A DNA stretch of 20,873 nucleotides from Saccoglossus kowalevskii (Eukaryota > Hemichordata > Enteropneusta > Harrimaniidae). The stretch is from assembly GCF_000003605.2 (NCBI RefSeq), contig NW_003134378.1:2610-23482 (forward strand), given 5' to 3'. Both the position numbers and the translations under genes were made by a program. The notes under the pieces were generated by a model. The model did no database searches. It was not told the DNA's origin and saw nothing but the letters and a program-made list of their open reading frames with translations. Of this stretch, positions 13,101-18,117 are shown one piece after another. Every line of letters starts with the position of its first letter. Position 1 is the stretch's first letter.

Positions 13101-16100
13101 ATACTCTGGTGGTGGAGTATTCTCCATCACCAATGGTTTATAATCCTCAGCAAACGTTGGTGGATTATCATTTATGTCCAAAACTGTTACTTGGAATGTG
13201 GCATTACCAGTAAGGCTAGGGGGACCTAAAATAGTAAACACAATTCATCAGACATTTATCTATATTCATTACTGTGACTATTATTATTCTGTAAAGCCTC
13301 AACAATTGTATCACACAGTAAACACTAGGTTTTCACAAAAACTATAATGACATCATGGTAGAAGCTACTGTAAAACATGTTGAAATAGCAACATGCAATT
13401 TTAGCGAATTTGACTCATGGCTGAATCATAATTTAGCTGAAGTGACAGCAATCTCATTGCAAAAATATTTTATTTTAAATTGGCTAAATTAGCCAGAATA
13501 ACAAGTCAGCTAAAAAGACATGTTTGACAGTATTAAATTACTGGAAAGTTATTAAATTGGGACAATATTTGGTTGTATGGTGTCTCTGATTTTCTCACCA
13601 CAGTACAAGTACAATACAATGTGCAATACAAAATTGTTGAAATTGAAGGAACTGTTTTGGCCAGTTCCATTGTTTAATCTCTGCCACTTTCTTACACTAC
13701 TGCACTGGACATTACTACACTGAATATTCCAGAGCACCTCAGACAGAAATTTGTCTTGTAGTTCTACTCACCTACATCTATAGCTTGTATTAATAAATTG
13801 TGATATTCCAAAGTTTCTCTGTCAAGTTCATCAAAGACAGTTACAATACCATCTTTAGGTCCAACATGGAACTGATTTTCTGGATCCGTCCATTCAGCAA
13901 TGGAGTAACTAGAGTAACAAACAGACATTATAATAAGTTAATAAGAACTTATCAATGTTTGTACCTCTGATAATTAAATCATCAACTACATTATTGGGAT
14001 CATTAAAAAAAAGACTTATTTTGCCCACAGACACATCACTGTCTTTTACACTACTCATAAAGTATATACTGTAATACCAGTATGCATAAGCCTGTAGAAA
14101 TATATAGGATGTATATAACATTAAATATTAAATTAAAGCTGTAAACAGCATGACAGGGGTCCAAGTAATGCAATGTTGTGTCTGACAAATCATGTGATTA
14201 ATGTCCATTATTTTATATCATTCAAGATTTTCAATATTTAATACACTTGATATATAAAAGCTACAAACCAAACTTCAGATCAATATGCAAATGATACAAC
14301 AACAACAATTTCAGACAGCTGAGACTTTTGAAAGTATGTTATATAAAGTAGAAGAGAAAAAAAAGAAAATGAGAATGATAACAATCGGGCCCCAAGCCCC
14401 TGTAGGCCTGAACCCCTAATGTATAAATAACAGCAACACTTACGTAAAATTTGAATTATCAGTGTCAGGTTCATCAGCATCAGTGGCATATACTATACCC
14501 AGTGTAGTACCCATTGATGCATTTTCATAAACACTTGCTCGGTACATGTTTGGATCAAACACAGGGGGATTATCGTTGAAATCATCAACACGAATCAGAC
14601 ATTCTGATGTATTACAGTAATGTGGATCACATACTTTCAATGTTAATGTAAACTCACGTTTAGTTGGATCTTCATAATCCAACATCTGCAGAATAAAAAG
14701 TGAGATTTTTAATATTATGCCAATGATTTAAATCAAAGAAAGCTTAGAAAGAACTCCCATGTGTTGAGAATATTAGAGACAGAGTAAAAATTAATTCAAA
14801 ATTACTTATACTTGAGATATTGATGGAAAAGCTGAAAACTAATTATGCAAATAAGAAAATTAAAATGAACAGATTTGAATGTAAAACTAATAAGGTCTGC
14901 GCAATGTAACAGACCATCGATGTACCAAGTTTCATTGAAATGTGATCAGAACCAAAAAAATATGAATTATTATGGGAATCAATATGAACAGATTTTAGCC
15001 CAAAACTGATCATATATGCACATTGTCCTAGAGCATCTATGTACAAAGTTTCATTGAAATGTGAAAATTAGTACCTGATATATCAGTGTGAAAGTTGAAA
15101 ATTTATTTATTATTCAAATTAGGTGATTAATATATACCAACAACTAATTGGCTCTCTGTATAGTTTAGATTCATTTAAAGGTGATGATTAGTACTCAGCA
15201 AATCAGTGAAAAAGCTGAAAATTAAATAATTATGCAAATTAGGTAATAAGTATGCACAATTATTTACCCCCAAACTAATCAGGTCTCTGCATAGTCCTAG
15301 AGAACCTGTGTACAAAGTTTAATTATTAGAAAATTAGTACTTGAGAAATATGTGAAAATAACTAATTATGCAAATTAGGTGATTAATATGCACAAATATT
15401 TATCCCAAAACAATCGATCTCTGCATAGTCCTTGAGTATCTATGTACCATATTTCATTGAAATGTAATACTTACTACTTGAAATATCAAAAGCTGAAAAT
15501 TAATTTATTATGTAAATTAGATAATTAATATGTACTGATATTGCCCTAAAAACTACCAGGTCTGTGCAGTGTCCTGTGACATCTAAGTACCAAGTTTCAT
15601 TGAAATGTGACGATTAGTAGTTCAGTGGAAAAGCCAAAATTTACTAATCATTATGCAAATTTGGTAATTAATATGCACAAATTTTCACCCAAAACTAATC
15701 AAAACCTGGCACTAGTTCAGAGCATCTATGAACCAAGTTTCATCAAAATCCAATGAGTGGTTCTTTAGATATCAGTGGAACAGTCATGGAACAGCTAAAA
15801 ATGAGCTAATTATCATGCAAATTAAGTAATTAATATGCATGGATTTCTACCAAAACCTAATCAAATCTGCGCATTGGCCCAGAGCATCTATGCACCAAGT
15901 TTCATCAAAAACCGATGTATTGTTCTTGGGATATCAGTAAAACAGACGACACACACACACACACACACTCACATACAGACACACTAACTGCAAAGACTCC
16001 CATTGTGTGCTTCGCACACGGGAGTCAACAAGTGAATCCATCAATACTGTAAGTTGTATTTGTATATCAACATTCCACACTGGTATACCAGTAGTCTGAT

Positions 16101-17433
16101 GTATTTACTTACCTCTTGGATTTGAATAATTCCTACATTTTCGGCAACATCATTATACATGTAGAAATGGTTGTCCTCATTGCCTTCAGTGATTCTGTAA
16201 TCAAGTTGTGCATTGACACCAATATCCATGTCTAGAGCTGTGACTGTGAGAACTGATGCCCCAACTGGTAAGGCTTCAGATACAGTTGTAAAGTACCTAT
16301 CCTCAGTAAATTCTGGTGCATTGTCATTAATATCGTCCAATTCAATTGTGGCTGTGGCAGAACCTAGTCAAGAAAAATGTCAAAATTATTAGTTATGTTT
16401 TGTGTTCTGTTCATTTGTGTTCGTTGAACATCGAATGTTATTTCTCCAACATAATAACATAAACTGATTTTGTTCACACTTGGTACGAAGATAAGTCACA
16501 ATGATATATACATGTAATAATAATAATAATAATAATATTAATAATAATAACTTTATTGGCAGGTTATGCCTATTGGGATTTTCATCAAGTACAATATAGT
16601 AAGATGAAGAAGATAAACAAAGAAAGGAAAGAAAATAAAATCTAAATTAAGTGAAATAAATAAATGTAACTAAATACATTGGGCATAGGTTAGCTGATGT
16701 TCAAAACAAATCAAAGAAATTACATGTATGTAGATTTGATTTTTATTTTGCAGACTTTGACTGACTGACGGTAATTTTTCCCAAAAAAACAACATTTGAA
16801 CATATCATTCTATTGGCATGCCTTGGTCAATTTTATGTTGATTTTATTTTCATGTGCCCTTAAACATTTCTCAGATTATGCTCAAAGTAGGTAATAAAAC
16901 ATACCGGTATACATACCGGTATGCATATTTTTTTGTTCAATGAACTGTTATCAACACACGCCATATAGAAAAAAAAATCAGTTAGGTTTTAGGCATCACT
17001 TATGCTTTTTTATGTTTTCAATTCAATCATCCAAATTTAAAATATACCTCAATTAATTATTTGGGTCCTTGAATCAACACGATTGAACTTTTTTGCCCTT
17101 TGGGTTAATAACAATATTCTGTCGGGTGAATTAGGACATGTAATGGCATGAAATTTGACAAAAAAAACATCACAGCTGTCACCATGTCATGAGTTGACTC
17201 CTTACCTGTAAGTCCTCCTCCATCAGTAGCTTCCACGACTATATTATAAACTGGTACTTTTTCTCTATCTAACCAGTCAACAAGAGTTGTTATCACTGCT
17301 GTATCAGCATCAATAGCAAATATAATCTCACCATCCTTTTCTGCATTCTCTATAATTTCATAGGTGCAATGTGCGTTATCTCCTTCATTGGGGTCATCCA
17401 AATCTACTGCAGACATTGTCATCACAGTTGTTC
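851..17433 (-). CDS. CadN: Type III classical cadherin (CadN/G-cadherin-like), 3' part of gene, 18 exons
   Basis: Spliced from 18 minus-strand exons (listed separately), giving 1415 codons plus stop; the 5' end lies beyond the window. Residues below count from the first complete codon. Cadherin repeats with DxNDNxP linkers end near residues 94, 202, 310 and 416, followed by a degenerate repeat at about 417-515. Then come an NC region, a Cys cluster (CESSC at 622-626), EGF 1 (669-700), laminin-G 1 (about 705-905), EGF 2 (908-943), laminin-G 2 (about 950-1110), EGF modules (about 1130-1204), a membrane helix (about 1222-1243), a basic stop-transfer (KRRR) and a 172-residue tail. The tail has a p120-catenin core ([11 protein letters not shown]) and a beta-catenin domain (DVGDFIND through [10 protein letters not shown]). 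The EGF/LamG block is the primitive classical cadherin domain found in non-vertebrate cadherins. Predicted role: calcium-dependent cell-cell adhesion at the plasma membrane, linked to actin through catenins. Family assignment is firm. The symbol is by class; strict orthology to fly CadN or sea urchin G-cadherin is inferred. Confidence 0.95.
1102..1715 (-). other. CadN: Intron between the two cytoplasmic exons
   Basis: Phase 1 intron with donor GTAGGT at 1715 and acceptor TATACAG ending at 1102. It contains the 37-bp tandem repeat described separately close to its 5' (donor) end. The rest is AT-rich with no coding signal. Confidence 0.85.
1570..1668. repeat. 37-bp tandem repeat, about 2.7 copies
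   Basis: Units start at 1570, 1607 and 1644, each beginning TCATGTGACTATAAAATATC and continuing ACAGCATGGCTAC(C/A)AAG. Copies are nearly identical, so the array is probably young. A partial fourth copy (TATCACAGCATGGTAACCA, about 1679-1697) follows after a short gap and ends 17 bp from the intron donor at 1715. Each full unit contains the near-palindrome GTCATGTGAC. Confidence 0.9.
1716..2009 (-). CDS. CadN: Exon: end of TM helix, juxtamembrane p120-catenin site, linker
   Basis: Residues 1235 (split Ile) to 1332. It starts in the membrane helix (LVLLCIVY) and continues with the basic stop-transfer KRRREKD. The juxtamembrane segment [16 protein letters not shown] followed by VYDIS is the conserved p120/delta-catenin core motif of classical cadherins. 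A poorly conserved linker rich in Pro, Thr and Val follows, with [14 protein letters not shown] near the end. The acceptor follows TTCCATAG and the donor is AAG|GTAGGT. The intron before this exon falls inside the membrane helix. Confidence 0.95.
2010..3126 (-). other. CadN: Intron within the transmembrane helix
   Basis: Phase 1 intron of 1117 bp with donor GTAAGT at 3126. It is AT-rich and holds no recognisable gene or clear tandem repeat. A palindromic TACCGGTA occurs near 3096, just outside the intron's coding neighbours' frame; the same octamer recurs in other introns of this gene. Confidence 0.8.
3127..3368 (-). CDS. CadN: Exon: calcium-binding-type EGF module and transmembrane start
   Basis: Residues 1154 (split Arg) to 1234. 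It finishes one Cys-rich module ([12 protein letters not shown]), then encodes a complete [23 protein letters not shown] then [14 protein letters not shown], six cysteines. A 15-20-residue spacer and the hydrophobic stretch [12 protein letters not shown], the first half of the membrane helix, follow. The donor is ATTA|GTAAGT and the acceptor TTTCAG. This is the last extracellular module before the membrane, as in sea urchin and fly cadherins that keep the EGF/LamG block. Confidence 0.95.
4200..5580. repeat. Tandem array of ~298-bp units carrying a conserved hairpin
   Basis: Three long units begin at about 4498, 4796 and 5095 with AAAATG(G/C)CCGCCAG, so the period is 298-299 bp. A shorter, related unit follows from about 5257 and again from about 5396. 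Units share GCCATTTTGAATC, ATAATGTCTAATGTATGTACC, AGTTTGAACGAAATCCA and AAATGCTTGAT in order. The unit start AAAATGGC..GCCATTTT is an 8-bp perfect inverted repeat with a 9-nt loop. The right end runs into an ACGC/AC-rich tract (5528-5560) and AAGTCCCCGTTTTCGGAC. No ORF for a transposase or reverse transcriptase is visible, so it looks like a non-autonomous or satellite-like repeat. Confidence 0.85.
5528..5560. repeat. ACGC/AC-rich microsatellite
   Basis: GGACGCACGCACGCACGCAC followed by ACACGGACACACAG. It marks the right end of the 4200-5580 array; a comparable GGAC/ACAC-rich tract ends the related repeats near 19030-19080 and 19448-19480. Confidence 0.9.
5734..5911 (-). CDS. CadN: Exon: end of laminin-G 2 and start of Cys-rich module
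   Basis: Residues 1095 (split Gly) to 1153. It begins with GCMQDPRIS, the C-terminal Cys strand of a laminin-G domain. The stretch [20 protein letters not shown] then DYICRC starts an EGF-like module that the next exon completes. It was too short for a long open frame, but both splice sites are clean: acceptor TTTTTGTAG and donor TGCAG|GTAAAT. The 2-nt end joins the next exon's first base to give Arg. Confidence 0.93.
6072..6345 (-). CDS. CadN: Exon: core of laminin-G 2
   Basis: Residues 1004-1094 plus one base. [18 protein letters not shown], then the [20 protein letters not shown] motif (the typical LamG D-G-x-W-H strand), then a TSLVLGAQ strand. The phase 0 start reads on naturally from the exon at 6844-7016 (EYIRLL|LQGGYLV). 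The donor is GTAG|GTGAGT. Confidence 0.95.
6392..6550 (-). CDS. Possible alternative (cassette) exon within laminin-G 2
   Basis: A 159-bp (53-codon) open segment between an AG at 6552-6551 (TTTCTTGAG) and a GT at 6391-6390 (GAA|GTATAT). It is phase 0 on both sides and its open frame is in the right reading frame to sit between the flanking exons. It encodes [12 protein letters not shown] through [11 protein letters not shown], which matches nothing I recognise. Against it: skipping it gives a canonical LamG strand (EYIRLL then LQGGYLV), the intron on its 3' side would be only 46 bp, and similar-length open frames occur by chance here. I do not count it in the main model. Confidence 0.2.
6844..7016 (-). 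CDS. CadN: Exon: N-terminal half of laminin-G 2
   Basis: Residues 946 (split Glu) to 1003. It encodes [18 protein letters not shown] and then [19 protein letters not shown], the first strands of a laminin-G sandwich, ending EYIRLL. The acceptor is TTTACAG and the donor CTG|GTAAGT. It follows directly after EGF 2, as in the EGF/LamG/EGF/LamG order of primitive classical cadherins. Confidence 0.95.
7017..7545 (-). other. CadN: Intron between EGF 2 and laminin-G 2
   Basis: Phase 1 intron of 529 bp, donor GTAAGTGG. Nothing recognisable inside; AT-rich without clear repeats. Confidence 0.8.
7546..7859 (-). CDS. CadN: Exon: end of laminin-G 1 and EGF 2
   Basis: Residues 841 (split Lys) to 945. 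[12 protein letters not shown] is the LamG 'L-x-x-P-L-x-L-G-G' strand, and FDGCLKNV is the LamG closing 'F-x-G-C-I/L' motif. After about 25 residues, [19 protein letters not shown] then [14 protein letters not shown] forms an EGF module (residues 908-943). The acceptor is CATTGCAG and the donor ATGG|GTAAGT. Confidence 0.96.
7860..8609 (-). other. CadN: Intron inside laminin-G 1
   Basis: Phase 2 intron of 750 bp, donor GTATGT. AT-rich; a palindromic ATACCGGTAT occurs near 8361-8370. No other feature is seen. Confidence 0.8.
8610..8725 (-). CDS. CadN: Exon: middle of laminin-G 1
   Basis: Residues 803-840 plus 2 bases. [20 protein letters not shown] then [15 protein letters not shown]. This small exon is recognised by its position and phase: its Cys-containing strand follows the [11 protein letters not shown] strand of the previous exon and precedes the LQLGG strand of the next, as in fly CadN-type LamG domains. 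Acceptor TTCTGTAG; donor AA|GTATGT. Confidence 0.92.
8726..10323 (-). other. CadN: 1.6-kb intron with a diverged repeat
   Basis: Phase 0 intron, donor GTAATT (weaker than most in this gene). Most of it, from about 8800 to 10240, is the repeat listed separately. No coding signal was found. Confidence 0.85.
8800..10240. repeat. Diverged relative of the 14753-16025 repeat
   Basis: The left end (AAGCTTAGAAA, then CCTGTGTGCTGAG) parallels that of the element at 14740-14766 (AAGCTTAGAAA, then CCATGTGTTGAG). Inside, GAGATATCGATGGAAAAGCT and CATTGTCCTTGGGCATCTAG parallel units of the other element. Near 9000-9420, copies of (AG)GTCACATGACCATAT recur. The right end is an AC-rich tract (CACACTCACACACACAG, about 10222-10240), as in the other copy. 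No protein-coding remnant is visible. Confidence 0.65.
10324..10666 (-). CDS. CadN: Exon: end of EGF 1 and first part of laminin-G 1
   Basis: Residues 688 (split Val) to 802. [14 protein letters not shown] completes EGF 1. Then [16 protein letters not shown] opens laminin-G 1, with [38 protein letters not shown] and the [13 protein letters not shown] strand. This run is characteristic of the first LamG domain of CadN-type cadherins. Acceptor TTATAG; donor ACG|GTAATT. Confidence 0.97.
10895..11160 (-). CDS. CadN: Exon: Cys-rich segment of the primitive cadherin domain and EGF 1
   Basis: Residues 600-687 plus 2 bases. [18 protein letters not shown] is a conserved signature of the primitive classical cadherin domain; the GRCVCG motif and the first four Cys of EGF 1 ([19 protein letters not shown]) follow. 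Acceptor ATTTCAG; donor GT|GTAAGT. The GT end plus the next exon's G gives Val, producing an unbroken YVCEC EGF core. Confidence 0.96.
11161..11488 (-). other. CadN: Short intron
   Basis: Phase 0 intron of 328 bp with donor GTAAGA and acceptor ATTTCAG. Nothing else recognised. Confidence 0.85.
11489..11899 (-). CDS. CadN: Exon: end of the degenerate fifth cadherin repeat and NC region
   Basis: Residues 463-599, phase 0 at both ends. [10 protein letters not shown] then [10 protein letters not shown] is the second half of a cadherin repeat, but it ends VEEIPEEAV instead of a calcium-binding DxNDNxP linker. That is expected for the membrane-proximal repeat. A further 90 residues, including [19 protein letters not shown] and [10 protein letters not shown], belong to the NC region of primitive cadherins, which in fly E-cadherin is cleaved. 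Acceptor ATACAG; donor GAG|GTAAGA. Confidence 0.95.
12154..12257 (-). CDS. CadN: Exon: first half of the fifth cadherin repeat
   Basis: Residues 428 (split Gly) to 462. [20 protein letters not shown] then [13 protein letters not shown]. It is the smallest exon in the model (104 bp) and is supported by perfect phase fit on both sides: YNYK-G-EMPES upstream and YFW-VDEDTGE downstream, a common cadherin order (E-N/S-x-x-x-G-x-V-x-A-x-D-x-D). Acceptor CATTGCAG; donor TGG|GTATGA, a weak donor with A at +6. Confidence 0.93.
12258..12697 (-). other. CadN: Intron within the fifth repeat
   Basis: Phase 1 intron of 440 bp, donor GTGAGC. AT-rich with purine-rich tracts; open frames in it have no cadherin similarity. 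Confidence 0.8.
12698..12883 (-). CDS. CadN: Exon: second half of the fourth cadherin repeat
   Basis: Residues 366 (split Asp) to 427. [19 protein letters not shown] has the DRE motif and the hydrophobic strand of a cadherin repeat; [13 protein letters not shown] is its calcium-binding linker. It ends in FVYNYK, the start of the next repeat. Acceptor TTCGCAG; donor AAAG|GTGAGC. Confidence 0.96.
12986..13225 (-). CDS. CadN: Exon: end of third and start of fourth cadherin repeat
   Basis: Residues 286 (split Gly) to 365. [15 protein letters not shown] is a canonical linker; [20 protein letters not shown] then [13 protein letters not shown] starts repeat four with the usual acidic DPD calcium site. 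The upstream intron at the Gly codon gives IQAIDVG-PPSLTG, a typical D-x-G strand break. Acceptor TTTTAG; donor GGTG|GTAAGC. Confidence 0.96.
13226..13771 (-). other. CadN: Intron within the third repeat
   Basis: Phase 1 intron of 546 bp, donor GTGAGT. No recognisable element. The short frame at about 13552-13737 reads like a low-complexity translation and is not coding. Confidence 0.8.
13772..13908 (-). CDS. CadN: Exon: middle of the third cadherin repeat
   Basis: Residues 240 (split Thr) to 285. [20 protein letters not shown] then [19 protein letters not shown]. The ELDRE motif is the cadherin LDRE calcium site, and IQAIDVG is the following strand. The exon is short (137 bp); its boundaries are fixed by phase and by the acceptor TTACTCTAG and donor GTAG|GTGAGT. 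Confidence 0.95.
13909..14443 (-). other. CadN: Intron within the third repeat (5' side)
   Basis: Phase 2 intron of 535 bp, donor GTAAGT. No recognised feature; AT-rich with short homopurine stretches near 14350-14385. Confidence 0.8.
14444..14685 (-). CDS. CadN: Exon: end of second and start of third cadherin repeat
   Basis: Residues 160-239 plus 2 bases. [20 protein letters not shown], then [20 protein letters not shown] (linker), then [20 protein letters not shown] and [11 protein letters not shown]. The second repeat has an unusual pair of Cys (CDPHYC and EC), perhaps disulphide-bonded. The ATG at the acceptor is a coincidence, not a start: the previous exon ends in phase 0 and joins cleanly (IQIQE|MLDYED). 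Confidence 0.96.
14753..16025. mobile_element. Non-autonomous element with terminal inverted repeats and ~140-bp internal array
   Basis: The left end ACTCCCATGTG (14753-14763) and right end CACACGGGAGT (16015-16025) are inverted repeats matching at 10 of 11 positions. Between them are about eight copies of a unit containing AATCAGGTCTG, GCATAGTCC, GAGCATCTATGTACCAAG and TTTCATTGAAATGTGA; the ACCAAG-type motif occurs near 14924, 15043, 15168, 15312, 15445, 15589, 15732 and 15894, spaced 119-162 bp. An (AC)n tract sits at 15953-15990 and a hairpin at the right end. No ORF is present. I could not find a target-site duplication, so the element class is unassigned. Confidence 0.7.
15995..16026. 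repeat. Perfect hairpin at the right end of the element
   Basis: GACTCCC (15995-16001), ATT bulge, GTGTGC (16005-16010), loop TTC, GCACAC (16014-16019), GGGAGTC (16020-16026). Thirteen base pairs with one 3-nt bulge. A hairpin at the terminus beside the AC-rich tract is a distinctive end structure. Confidence 0.9.
16113..16363 (-). CDS. CadN: Exon: end of first visible repeat and start of second
   Basis: Residues 76 (split Gly) to 159. [18 protein letters not shown] is a canonical linker; [20 protein letters not shown] then [20 protein letters not shown] follows the cadherin E-x-x-P-x-G-x-x-V-x-x-x-x-A-x-D-x-D pattern. It ends GIIQIQE at phase 0. Acceptor TTGACTAG; donor GAG|GTAAGT. Confidence 0.96.
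16364..17205 (-). other. CadN: Intron containing a retroelement 3' end
   Basis: Phase 1 intron of 842 bp, donor GTAAGG. It contains the TAA-tailed repeat at 16515-16760. Two TACCGGTA palindromes lie close together at about 16904-16921. Confidence 0.8.
16515..16760 (-). mobile_element. 3' end of a non-LTR-type (LINE or SINE) element with TAA tail
   Basis: On the plus strand, about 32 bp of AAT repeats (16517-16549, with an interruption) are followed by AACTTTATTGGCAGGTTATG. On the minus strand this reads CAATAAAGTTATTATTATT, a poly(A)-signal-like motif running into a (TTA)n tail, as at the 3' ends of CR1-like and other non-LTR elements in invertebrates. The body upstream (16560-16760) has no recognisable ORF. 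The left boundary of the body is uncertain. Confidence 0.55.
17206..17433 (-). CDS. CadN: First exon in the window: cadherin repeat, 5' partial gene
   Basis: Residues 1-75 plus split codons. [20 protein letters not shown], then [19 protein letters not shown], then [20 protein letters not shown]: a cadherin repeat lacking its first strands, which must be on an upstream exon ending in phase 1 (..G|GA). Acceptor TGATTTTAG; donor ACAG|GTAAGG. I found no matching upstream cadherin exon on the minus strand in 17440-20873, so the next exon is outside the window. Confidence 0.95.
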
Positions 17434-17479
17434 CTAAAATCAATAAAAGATACTGGTAACATGAATGAACATCTGCATA

Positions 17480-18113
17480 TACAGTGAAACTGAACACTAA
17501 AGAGACTGATACAGTGAAACCAGTCTAAAGTGAACACCAGAGACTGATACAGTGAAACCCGTCTAAACTGAACACCAGTGCCTGATACAGTGAACCTGTC
17601 TAAACTGAACACCAGAGACTGATACAGTGAAACCTGTCTAAACTGAACACCAGTGCCTTATACAGTGAACCTGTCTAAACTGAACACCAGTGCCTGATAC
17701 AGTGAAACCTGTCTAAACTGAACACCAGTGCCTGATACAGTGAAACCTGTATAAACTGAACACCAGTGCCTGATACAGTGAAACCTGTCTAAACTGAACA
17801 TCAAAGTGACTGATAAATTTAAAACTAAACTGAACACCAGTGCCTGATACAGTGAAACCTGTCTAAACTGAACACCAGTGCCTGATACAGTGAAACCTGT
17901 ATAAACTGAACACCAGTGCCTGATACAGTGAAACCTGTCTAAACTGAACATCAAAGTGACTGATACAGTGAAACCTGTCTAAACTGAACATCAGTGCCTG
18001 ATACAGTGAAACCTGTCTAAACTGAACATCAAAGTGACTGATACAGTGAAACCAGTCTAAACTGAACATCAAAGTGACTGATACATTGAAACCTGTCTAA
18101 ACTAAACACCCAG
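17480..18113. repeat. 38-40-bp minisatellite, 17 copies
   Basis: Consensus TACAGTGAAACCTGTCTAAA then CTGAACACCAGTGCCTGA (38 bp). Variants end GAACATCAAAGTGACTGA (40 bp) or GAACACCAGAGACTGA. I count 17 units, the first truncated and the tenth decayed (TAAATTTAAAACTAAACTG). Copies 7-8-9 and 11-12-13 share the same order of variants (CCTGTCT, CCTGTAT, CCTGTCT with ATCAAAG), indicating a multi-unit duplication. The array begins 47 bp upstream of the acceptor side of exon 17206-17433. Confidence 0.93.
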
Positions 18114-18117
18114 GTTA

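Larger units (their letters stand above)
14686..16112 (-). other. CadN: 1.4-kb intron, nearly all one repeat element
   Basis: Phase 0 intron with donor GTAAGT and acceptor ATTCTGCAG. The element at 14753-16025 fills almost all of it, leaving about 65-90 bp of non-repeat on each side. The intron was therefore probably around 155 bp before insertion. Confidence 0.85.

Noticed and set aside
14685-14685. ATG at the first codon of exon 14444-14685 as a start
   Set aside because: It directly follows an acceptor AG and the previous exon joins in phase 0 within a continuing cadherin repeat.
17658-18072. Minus-strand open frames reading repeated FSLDRFHCIRHW-type peptides
   Set aside because: They are translations of the 38-40-bp minisatellite; the peptide repeat follows the DNA repeat and has no independent support.
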